From: Ulota crispa
Lineage: Eukaryota; Streptophyta; Bryopsida; Orthotrichales; Orthotrichaceae
Direction: 5' to 3'
Assembly (NCBI GenBank): GCA_963920765.1
Contig: OY987246.1
Coordinates: 7,814,501-7,878,500 of the forward strand
Length of the DNA: 64,000 bases
This document shows positions 50,675-60,540 of this stretch, one piece after another. A program made the position numbers and the translations under genes. Every line of letters starts with the position of its first letter. The first letter of the stretch is position 1. Under the pieces are notes generated by a model. That model was not told the origin of the DNA, did no database searches, and saw only the letters and a program-made list of their open reading frames with translations.

Positions 50675-51528
50675 CCCCTAAAGGACCACTTGTCCCTACG
50701 GGGGACAAATGGGATTTTGGGCATGTACTTATAGCTAAACTACTTTGTGTGATTTTTTGAAACCTTTACGGAAAATGGAGAATTTAAAAATCTATGTGGG
50801 CATCTAATTTTTTCCTCATTTTGACATTTATTGAAAAAGTTAAAAATGAATTTATGATAATTTTTGTTTGGCGGGCAATCCAAAAACTTTTTTAAAAATT
50901 GCATTTTCTTAAAATAAAAAATCAAGGTTAGTTCTTTAGACTTATGTATATGTGGGAAGCTTTGAATCATTCAATTTCAATTGATGAGATGAAAATCATG
51001 AGAAGTCTTAGGTTGCGGGTAGGTGTGGAAAATCTCAAAACTATGCCTACATGCAAACTAAAACTTCTCATAACTTTTATCTCATCAATTGGAATTAAAT
51101 GATTCAAAGCTTCCCAAAAATACATAAATCTAAAAAACTAACTTCAAAAATTTATTTAAAAAAAATGCAATTTTAAAAGAAATTTTTGGGCTCCCTGCTA
51201 AACAAAAATTATCATAAATTCATTTTTAACTTTTTCAATAAATGTCGGAATGAGGAAAAAATTAGATGCCCACACAGATTTTTGAATTCCCCATCTTCCA
51301 TAAAAGTTTCAAAAAATCACACAAAGTAGTTTAGCAATAAGTACATGCCCAAAATCCCATTTGTCCCCCGTAGGGACAAGTGGTCCTTTCATTAGTAGAA
51401 AATTGTGTTGAAGTCAACATAAAGTATTTGATGTTTTCATGCTTCTAACTCAAAAATTTGCTTAAAAGCATGAAAACATCATGTTGTTTATGTTGACTTC
51501 AACATAATTTTCTACTAGTGTTTAGGGG
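50675..51528. mobile_element. TTAA-flanked foldback P15 carrying a CACTA MITE
   Basis: TTAA at 50671-50674 and 51529-51532. Long, nearly perfect arms: CCCCTAAAGGACCACTTGTC through GGGACAAATGGGATTTTGGG, mirrored from 51361 leftwards. Without the nested 131 bp plus its 3-bp duplication it is 720 bp. Confidence 0.9.
51390..51520. mobile_element. 131-bp CACTA-type MITE nested in P15
   Basis: Right end in reverse starts CACTAGTAGAAAATTATGTT; left end CATTAGTAGAAAATTGTGTT. Flanked by a 3-bp duplication TTT (51387-51389, 51521-51523), as expected for CACTA/En-Spm elements. Removing one copy restores GGTCCTTTAGGGG, the normal TTAA-element terminus. Confidence 0.9.
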
Positions 51529-51670
51529 TTAACTTCTACTTTAAATGAAATACAATTGCAAAATGTTAAAAAAATATTTTTATACATATAACTATCAATG
51601 AAATTGTTAATGTTTCTCCCAAAAAGTTGAATTGAACGTCTTTATTTTTATGCAAGGTTGTATTTATTAA

Positions 51671-52223
51671 AAAAATTGATATATGCACACTTGAGGTTTC
51701 ATGTATGCACATTTGGGATTTGATATGTGCATACCTAAAGGTTGATATAGGCACACTTGAGATTCTATATATGCACACATGAAAATTAATATGTGCATAT
51801 CTCAGTGCATACTTGAAGTTTGATATGTGCACACCCGAGGTTGGATATATGTACATGGAGGGAGAATCGTTTTTGATATTTACCATGAACAAGTTAAATT
51901 CAAAATACTTGAACACAAATTTGAATTTATAACTCTTAATTTAATCTAGAGCCACAAAGAAAGTTACAATTGAACAACTCATAGTGAAAAAGTTTAGTTG
52001 TTGTTTTAAACAAGTATTAAAGTAGGAATTTGCTTCCTAGTTAGGGTTTTCCCCTAAGAGTTGTCGAACTGCATCCCTCTTTTTGTGGTTCAAGACTAAA
52101 TCAAGATTTCTAAATCCAAATTTGAATTCAAATATTCTAAATTTCACTTGTTGATGGTAAATATCTGAAATTTATTCCCCTAGGTGCATACATTCAACCC
52201 TAGTGTGCATATATCAATTCCCC
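51671..52223. mobile_element. Family A MITE with amplified terminal units
   Basis: Standard family A arms at about 51870-52223, ending ATATCAATTCCCC. On the left, the terminal unit (TTGATATGTGCACACCYGAG) is repeated about seven times with variation between 51677 and 51860. The left border is eroded. Confidence 0.7.
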
Positions 52224-52329
52224 TTAATTAATCATCTTTTATTTTTATTCAAGTTAAATTAAACACAATATATTTTGATTTCTACAAAATGTAATCTAAA
52301 AATAAATGTCCATTTTTATAACAATTTAT

Positions 52330-52743
52330 GGAAATTAATATGGGCACACCTAATGCTTGGTACATGCAAACTTCCCTTCATTGAGGGTAAACTTTTGATT
52401 TTTGCCATCAAAAAGCTAAATTGAAAATTTTGAATTTGGATTTGAACTTAGAGACCTAGCTTTAGTTTAGAATTATAAAGGAGTTACCATTGACTAGCAC
52501 CCACTAAATAAGCTTGGCAAAAAGGCAAATGTTTACTTTCACTTCTATTTATACAAAAAAATAAGCTTTTTCATTGGGTGATGTTCAATTGTACCTTCCT
52601 TTAAGATTTTAGACTAGATCAAGGTCTCTAAGTCTATGTCTTAATTCAAAAAAATTAAATTCAACTTTTTGATAGTAAAAATCTGAAATGTATACCATGT
52701 GTGTGCATATATCAATTGAAGGGTGTGCTCATATCAATTCTCC
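52330..52743. mobile_element. Family A foldback MITE (414 bp)
   Basis: GGAAATTAATATGGGCACAC to GCTCATATCAATTCTCC, mirrored arms as in other family A copies. Flanks AATTTAT on both sides (52323-52329, 52744-52750), suggesting a 7-8 bp duplication. Confidence 0.75.
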
Positions 52744-53209
52744 AATTTATTTTGTTATTTTCACAATAATTTAACAAAAAATATTGGCACTTGGTGACAA
52801 TTGTTTAATTGAGCAAACATCTACAAAACAACATTGTGTAACAATACATGAATAAGAACTTGTGTAATGAGTGTTGTTAAATTATTAAGTATATTTTATA
52901 CATTATCAAGTAGTTTTGTAATGCATAGTATTAAATAGGAAATTGATTATTATTTATCACATATTAACACCATGTATTGTCAATATACATGCGCATTTAT
53001 CAACTTACATGATTAGAAAAGTAAAATAAAAATATGTAGCATACTACTAAGAGCTATTCTAGGAAATTGTTAATATATAGGAAGTATTGTCATATTCTAC
53101 ATCAACACATAGTGTTTTCAACAAGATGGATTACTTTAATTCTATATAGTATGGAATTGATGTTGAGCCTATTTGACTTAACTATTCTTTATGCCAAAAA
53201 GTTATAGAG

Positions 53210-53277
<68 letters not shown>

Positions 53278-54125
53278 CATATGAGTTGTTTTCAAAATTA
53301 CTTGAATTGTAATCAAATGAGTGGGATGAGTTTGATGAAGATATTGTGAATTTACAAAAAAATCATTTTTTACTACAGTGTTTTCTTCAGTTTGATTTAT
53401 CTTTACTAATTATTTTTTAATTTTTATTCAACACATTAACAAATATGCATAATTTCTACAGTTCCTTTTAAAATTTTAATCTAGTAAATAATGATAAGAC
53501 ATTTAAACATTGTGAATTGTTAATATGTATTCTTAAAATGATGAAGTTATTCATTTTAGAGATGGTTGTATTTTATCAAATATTTAATTCACTACATACA
53601 TGAAGTTATGAGTATCATGAAATTGTTGTAATAGTTTGAATTCATTTTGTGATATCTACGGATGCTTCAATTTTTTAATATTTATTTATAATAAATTCAT
53701 GTATTTGTTACAAAGATGTAATCAGAAGTTTAAAATTTAAACTATTGATCTTTAGTATTCAAAAAAATCCAATTCTAATTGTTATGTTTGGTTTGAAAAA
53801 GAGCTTTTTCATTTTAAAATTTGTTATGAATTGTAATTGTGGTTTGCATATGTAATGTAAATCTCTATAAGCATTACACAATATTAAACATCACATTCTT
53901 TGCAGCAAAATTGAAATCAAAGAGTGTATTCAAAATAATAAATAGAAACAATAAATATATACTCTTTTCATGTTAAAACAATGCATGCACATGTTACTTA
54001 CAAAATCAAATTCACTTGGAAAAACAAAGATTATAATGAGTAAATGGCTATCACCAAAAATTCAAATTATAAGAGATCTAATGAAGAACATGTTATTTTG
54101 CCATATTCAATGTTCTCTATTGAGT
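52744..54125. other. Very AT-rich spacer with (TA)n microsatellite
   Basis: A (TA)n tract of about 28 units at 53216-53273. No gene recognised; possibly internal DNA of the older Harbinger element. Confidence 0.4.
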
Positions 54126-57100
54126 AAGGTAGGAGCACCCATATGTGTGGGGGTCCCCAAGGGTGTCACCTATTTTCAAGCCCATATCCGTTGGCAGTGG
54201 TTCTCTTCACCAAATGTCAGAAAAAATGATGGTTATAGCAGATTGTAGACGTAGAAATAAGTGATTTGTGTAGTGGGAGTAGGGATTGCTTGTGATGGAA
54301 TAAATGATTTTCTCTTAATGTCAAAAAAGTGGGGTGGGTGGTTTAGTGGCGGTTTGAAGTTTTGAAGTCGGCGGTTTTAAGTTCCATTAACACAATTGAA
54401 GTTATAAGCTGCCGTGACTGCACATTTCGTATGCAACAAACTTTGGAATCTGCTGCAGCGCTTGCAGATGAGGTAGATTTCATAATAACTCACCCCACCT
54501 AATGGCATATCTAGTGATTAGTGGCCTGTATAAGATGAGTTTCAAATGGACTAAGAAAACCAGTGGCTTTTTACACGTCATGCTTGAGGATTCAACGTAC
54601 CAAGGAAGAGCTTCTTTGCATTCTCAGTTCTTGAGCAATTGAGGGAAAATATCAACTCCTCTGAGACAGAATTATCAGTTTGAGAGGGAAAACAGAAATG
54701 CAGCATGGATGCCACACTCGCATGGTTACGAATTCCAGACTAGCAGCAACAAGCAGTTGAGAGAACTTACTGAAACTCAAGAGATTGTTCCTACACATTC
54801 GGTCCCCATGCACAGTCAGCAACCAGAGATCCACTTTGGTAGCTTTTGTGGATTTACAGAGGGCCCTCCCTCTTGAAGTTGTGATACCCCTGTTGTTACC
54901 GAAGGTGGAAGGAGATTCAGTCACGGAGAAGGGAGGTACATCAGTTGTAGCGAAGCAAGAGACAATGATCAGTTCGGAGGCCATTACATCAATAGAACTG
55001 AAGGCCGATATGTTAATCATGTTCAAGGTTGATACAACGAGGAGTATTGCAGGCAAAGAGGCATCGAGCGGTTCAAGTGCGGCAACGAGGTCTGAGGTAG
55101 TTACAGGGAGGAGCATCAAAGGGCAGCGGACATCAAATGGAGATGGCACGGCCCGATCACTCATCCAAGCAGTATTCATGATGACGAAATGGGAGGCATT
55201 GATCGACAGCGATCCCAACCCAATGCTGGCCAAATTGACATTGAGGGCAACAACAAGCACAGACAACAAGGGCCGGCCAGAGCTGCATGCTTTGACAACC
55301 AGAACATGGGAGCCAGCCATCATCAGCAAGTCGCACTGGATGGTGAGCAAGCACATAGGCAAAATTGCGGACCAGTTCTTCACACACGGCTCAACGAAGG
55401 AGGGAACATGTTAATTGAGCAGCCAGATCCGATACCAGAAGTCAACGTTGCGTGGGTCCTTGCCCATTGATTCCTTGATCCTGCACCGTTGCCTAGATGC
55501 TCAAGAGATGGACTAGTGCTGGTTAGGGGTTGAATCTTACGGAGACGCACGAGAGGTTGGAGTAATCAGCAACTAGCGGCCGCTATTGCAGTTGTGGACA
55601 GCGGCTGCCCCGTAGCTGCAGCAAGTAGAAATTTTGACATCCTTGCATCGTCACTACGTGACCACATGCATGGAAGGATGTTGCAATGCAAGAAAGGCCA
55701 GCAAGGTATTCCTACCTTGGAAGAGGAATCTTCTCTTGTCACGTGGATGTTGGAGATGCAGGAGTATGCGCATCCCATTTCAATTTTTGAACTCAAGAAG
55801 AAGGTGGCAGAAATCACTCAAGAGCGCTGGACTCGTTCAAGGACGGAATCCCTAGCCGCCGGTGGCTGCGGTGGTTCCAAAATTGGCATCCACAGATCAC
55901 CCTCAGGATTGCTCAAGCCTTGGAAGATGCACGAGCAAAAGGTTTAAATCCAAAGAGCGCACAATCGCTATATGACAACCTATCCGATGCATACTAGCGC
56001 CATGGATATTTGCCTTCTCATATTTGGAATGCAGATGAGAGCGGGGCCCAAGCAAGACGCAGTGGAGGTTTGTCACTTGTTTTTGCAAGGCGTGGTTGTA
56101 AGTCTATACACAAAGCTGTACCCAATAACAACAAGCATTTGTTTGTCCTATTCTGCATTAATGCAGCAGGTGATCACGTACCAAACTTTTACATGTTCAA
56201 GGGAAAGCGTAAACAACAAAATTATATTATAAATTGTGAGCCACAAGCTTGTATGGCCATGCAACCAAATGGTTGGATGACTGCCTATTTGTTCAGTGCT
56301 TGGATCTCCCATTTCGTTTGCATTGTTAGGCACAAATATGGAAGCTCACAAGCAAATCGCCATCTCCTAATCCTAGATGGCCATGGCTCTCACGTCACTC
56401 TAAATGTGGTTCAGAAAGCTAGAGTAGAAGGATTAGACATTATCTCTCTACCAAGCCACACCAACCACAGATTACAACCATTAGACCTCAATATCTTCAA
56501 ACCATTCAAAAAAGAGTTCAAAGAACGTAGGGATAGATGGACTATAGAAAATAAGGGCAAAAGAGGAAGAAAAGAACATTTGGCAGAATGGGTTTCACAT
56601 GGGTTAAGGAAGGCATTTACAGGTCCAAAAATCATGAAGGGATTTAGTACAACTGGCATATGGCCATTGAATTGCTCAGCCACGGACCACTATGTGAAGC
56701 TGAGTGCTTGCTATGTCAAAGACGACACCGATGACAACATTGACGAGCTTCCAGTACCGGTTCCTGGAACAAATGCACCAGCATTGGCTTTTGGGGTGGA
56801 GACTCTGGCAAGTGATCTTCTGGCAGCAGCAATAGCACAAGTTCCCATGACGTTGGTGCTCTCGGCAACAGGCCCCTTCACAGCTGCTCTCGCACCAGCA
56901 GTCTTACTATCAACGTCTGCAACGCCGGCGCTGCCTTCCACTTGCACAGCACCGGCCCCTTCCACAACCTTCACGGCAGCAAGCTCGTCGTTCACCTCTG
57001 CGGCAACCATTGCATCAACAACAATTTCTCTTTCCAACCTCGATGTACAGAATGCAAGCAGTCCTTCAATTTTGGCTGCAGCAACTCAAGAGGCACAAGA

Positions 57101-58331
57101 GTGCATCCCCGAAACTCAGGACATGGAGGTTGAGCCGCAATTCTACGTAGAACTTGAGTCAGATTCTTTTGCAAATGGCATGAGCACTAATTCAGAAGGA
57201 GAGGACGCTGAAGCAAGAACCTATTCTCTCACGAACCTGTTTCCGTTACCTCAAGTGCAACTGCCAACGCGTAGGAGATTAGAGCCGCTTGTAGATTACA
57301 TGAAATCCATCCTCATGACTTTGGATTCTTACATTGCTGGAATGATAGCCAAAGCAGCACGGAAGGAAGAAGTGGCGAAAGAGAGAGAAGATCAAAAACT
57401 CCAAGCGCAGCAGAAAAAAATCCAGAGAGAACAAGAGAGGACACGCAAAGAAGCTAAAAAGCTTGTGCGTCAAATGCAAGCTGACAGGAAAAAAACAGAG
57501 TGGGAGAGAGAGTGACTCTGGAAGGCTAGTAAAAGAGCCAAAAAACGTGCAGAAGTTGAATCTCATTGTCGCCAAAATGTGACGGGCCTAGATATGGATG
57601 GCACTCCGGGCCTTGGCAAGGATCCATAGCTGCTCAAACGGCCAAATTCTCAGGCTTGTGCTAGACTTTGCTGGCAATCCAAGGCTTTTGCTTCAGTCCG
57701 TGGGCAACTTTGCAGGAACATGCATGCAGGCATGCAGCTTACCCATTCCTCTCAAGTCTAAGTTAAACGGATATTTTTTGCTTTCTTGGAGAACTGCTCT
57801 GAAACCTAACACAAAGGTCCTGTTCACGCTGCAAAATCCTCTGAGCAGCTGACAGCGCCCCTAGTTTAGGGTTCTCAAAGTGACGGTGCAAGGTGCACAA
57901 TGCACTTGTGTGGTACCCCACGCACTAGCTTTTCCAGCCCATGTGGTGCCACTAGGGTTCTCTAGGTTATTTTTGTAACAAGGCAAGTCGGTTCTTACAC
58001 AACCCCAAGCTTGGTTCTTTTAATACATCCTAACGGATTTCAGTGCTCAATGTTACTGATTCACAAACTGTCTAAACTGGTATTGGAAGGATGGCGGGTA
58101 GTATGAGGCTCTGTCAACCACTATTTCATTGCACCCTATGAATAGAGATGGGACAAGCTGATTTTCAACTTTGATAAATCAACACAAATATATGGCTGTC
58201 AACATGACATTTTTAATTAACCCAATATTTTTAGTTTCCTCTTTCCAACCCAAATATATCAATTTCAAGCTTATTGCATATATTTCAACATCTCAAAATC
58301 CTTATTCCTTTATTTATGGGTGCTCCTACCT
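54126..58331 (+). mobile_element. 4.2-kb pogo-type (Tc1/mariner) element, AGGTAG family
   Basis: Left AGGTAGGAGCACCCATA after TA (54124-54125); right TATGGGTGCTCCTACCT followed by TG (58332-58333), one change from TA. The 17-bp termini are perfect inverted copies and match those of the 387-388 bp MITEs at 3265 and 29192, with related subterminal DNA. The enclosed transposase (54502-57629) is of the pogo type, which targets TA. This is probably the coding-capable form of the family, now inactive. Confidence 0.8.
54502..57629 (+). pseudogene. Pogo/Tigger-like DDE transposase, decayed
   Basis: Cut-and-paste transposase inserting at TA. From about 55534 one frame reads RRRTRGWSNQQLAAAIAVVD and PVAAASRNFDILASSLRDH (helix-turn-helix), then LEEESSLVTWMLEMQEYAHP. 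Near 55833 a one-base loss shifts the frame to FKDGIPSRRWLRWFQNWHPQ. The catalytic domain follows: IWNADESG (first Asp), LLILDGHGSHV (second), TNHRLQPLDLNIFKPF (third), then an Ala/Thr/Ser-rich linker and a charged coiled coil. Stops inside: TGA at 54640, 54874, 55030, 55093, 55468, 55531 and 57513; TAG at 55995. Beyond 57513 the frame stays open to TAG at 57627. The ~340 codons before the HTH are in the same frame but match no domain I know; other frames are open there too, so that part is uncertain. The family call is firm. Confidence 0.88.
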
Positions 58332-58478
58332 TGTGTCAAATTTTTTGAAATAAATCTATGTATGTCTTTTTCAAAACATTAATAAAAATCCTACTAATAT
58401 CTATAAAATTAAAAAAATAATACACATAAGGGTTGTTGGCCTACAATACTAGAAACTAATATTATAAACTCATAGATT

Positions 58479-58865
58479 CTAATCTTCTATAAGATTATCT
58501 TTCCAATCGTCAAATAAAGTCTTTTGAATATGACTTGCTAATGCTTTAGATGGGCCTTCAGTTTCTAACATTCTTGATGCCACTTCTCTATTAAAATCCT
58601 CACAAGGAAGAGCATGATTGATTAACAACTTTTTTCTATGCAATTTGCAAAAATTGTGAAGTACACAACATGCAAGAGTAACTTGGCCCGCATATGGAAT
58701 GCCAATATTAAGGCATTTCAATATCCTCCACCTATTCTTTAATAAAATAAAAGTATTTTCAATCCTCACTTGGCCCCTTAGTAAAGCTTTGTCATATGCA
58801 TCTTTGTAATGGTCTCCACCTCTGTAAGTACTCATACCTCCTCCTTGAGAAGTAATCGCAAGCAC
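58479..58865 (-). pseudogene. PIF/Harbinger transposase C-terminal fragment
   Basis: The end of a Harbinger-type DDE nuclease (DDE_Tnp_4, HARBI1-like). KALLRGQVRIENTFILLKNR carries the third catalytic acidic residue in its usual RxxIExxFxxLK setting. It is followed by WRILKCLNIGIPYAGQVTLA and CCVLHNFCKLHRKKLL, then a stop at 58479. The first two catalytic Asp and the N-terminus are absent; upstream (above 58865) the frame is not recognisable. It lies 150 bp outside the pogo-type element and on the opposite strand to the SANT ORF at 49.3 kb. Confidence 0.85.
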
Positions 58866-59640
58866 ATCCGGGTTCTAACAAAGACTGGAAAATGAGCTAA
58901 ACGTGAAGAAATAGCAAGAAGGTGGGTTTGGTTGTAGATTTCTAACTAAAGATGCCTTCCAAACAATGGATCTTTTCTAATGAACGTACAACATACAATG
59001 ATGAGCAAAGAAATATAATAATATGTTTAGTATGCCAAATGTGACTACTTGCAATGGAAGCACAAGGAATCATACCTCATCATGGGGTCCGACGTACCCT
59101 GCAGCTGGCCGGTGAACGGCATCCATTTTTCCATGAGCATGAATGTGAGGATGCTGGATCAAACTTACAATGACTCTACTCTAGGGACGAATAGTCACAA
59201 CACTCTAGTGGGTTGGTAAATCAATCCGTCTTAATGTGCCAATTTATGCTATCGCCTTGTGACAATTAATCACAACTTAAATCGGCTCCTATACTCAAGA
59301 ATCAAGGATTATCCTAATCCTTTGATTAATCATGGATGTATTTTGGATACCAAAAAATATCTCCGTATGTGGTCAATAATGGAGATATGACGGGTTATGG
59401 TTTTACATGCTCACTATGACGCAACTCCTAGCCCAATCAAACCAAAAGATTTCCCCATGCTTTGGAACAATTGTTGAATAATTAGTCTAAACCAAGAAGT
59501 GGGTGAGCTCAATTAAAGATTCGAATTTCCCTCCCTTAAGTCAAAAAAATTCTAAAATTTGTAAGGCAGACCTACTGGCTTGGCAGATGGGCAAGGATCC
59601 GAAATTCAAGGTCAAGGAAGGCGGAGGTCCAGTAGGGGCT
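58866..59640. other. Spacer beyond the Harbinger fragment
   Basis: May contain eroded upstream Harbinger sequence; a plausible frame around 59090-59150 on the minus strand (HGKMDAVHRPAAGYVGPHDE) is too short to assign. Confidence 0.3.
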
Positions 59641-60540
59641 AGGTATCGGCAAGGCCGAGTATTGCAAAGCCGGGGTATTGCCGAGTCTGGGTATCAGCCA
59701 GGGGCCGGGTGCAAGGGACTAGCGAATTTGAGCTAGTTGCTACACTTAGCTGCTCAAAGGCTAGTGTAACGACTAGGGGACTCGTCCAGAGGTTGGTGAT
59801 GGGTGAGCTACAGGGGTCACAGAGAAACACCGAGAGGCTAGTGATTGGCGAGCTATGGGGATCTCAAAGAATTGCCGAGAGCTCAGCAAGCTAGCAGATT
59901 TGAGGTGAGCTCAGGGGATTGCCAAGGATGCCGAGAGGCTAGGCAAGCTAGTAGATTTGAGGTGAGCTTGAGGGTTCACCGAGGATGCCGAGAGGCTAGG
60001 CGAGCTGGCAGATTTGAGGTGAGCTCGAGGGTTGTTGAGGATGCCGAGAGGCTAGTGAGCTAGTAGACCAAAGTGAGCTCATGGAATCACAGAGAATGTT
60101 GAGCGACGGGGTGAGCTAGTAGAATGAGTGGAGCTCAAGGGTTGCCAAGGGTGTCGAGAGGCTGGTGAGCTAGCAAACTAGGTGAGCTTGAGGATTTTCC
60201 AAGAGGCTGGGTGAGCTAGCAGATTGGATGAGCTCAAGAATCACGGAGAATGCTGAAGGACTGGGGTGAGCTATGGGAAATTGCCGAGAGGATGGGTGAG
60301 CTAGCAGACTGGGGAGCTCTTAGAAATCACAGAGAATGCTGAGAGACTGGGCGAGCCAGAGAAACTGCCGAGAGGCTAACTACTGGGTGAGCTTGAGGAA
60401 TGTTGAGAGGCTGGGTGAGCTAGCAGACTAGGTGATCTCAAGAAATCACGTAGAATGTTGAGAGACTAGGTGAGCCACGAGAATTGCTGAGAGGCTGGTG
60501 ATTGCTTGAGAGGGGACTGGTGTCTGGTGAGGGCCTTAGA
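59640..60540. repeat. 57-bp degenerate tandem repeat
   Basis: Units contain GGATGCCGAGAGGCTAGGC and GAGCTAGCAGATTTGAGGTG then AGCTCGAGGGTT. Best preserved at 59925-60055 (56-57 bp per unit); increasingly divergent to 60540. GC-rich against AT-rich flanks. The open frame 59845-60063 is produced by the repeat. Confidence 0.85.

Noticed and set aside
54652-55383. 243-codon minus-strand frame opposite the transposase N-terminal region
   Set aside because: Hydrophobic and domainless; a mirror of GC-rich sense coding DNA inside the transposon.
54785-55414. 209-codon plus-strand frame without stops
   Set aside because: Longer uninterrupted than the chosen frame but not in register with the transposase and no recognisable domain. 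Kept only as a caveat on the coding frame there.
59640-60540. CRISPR-like array
   Set aside because: Repeats are degenerate, contiguous and without unique spacers; the context is eukaryotic.
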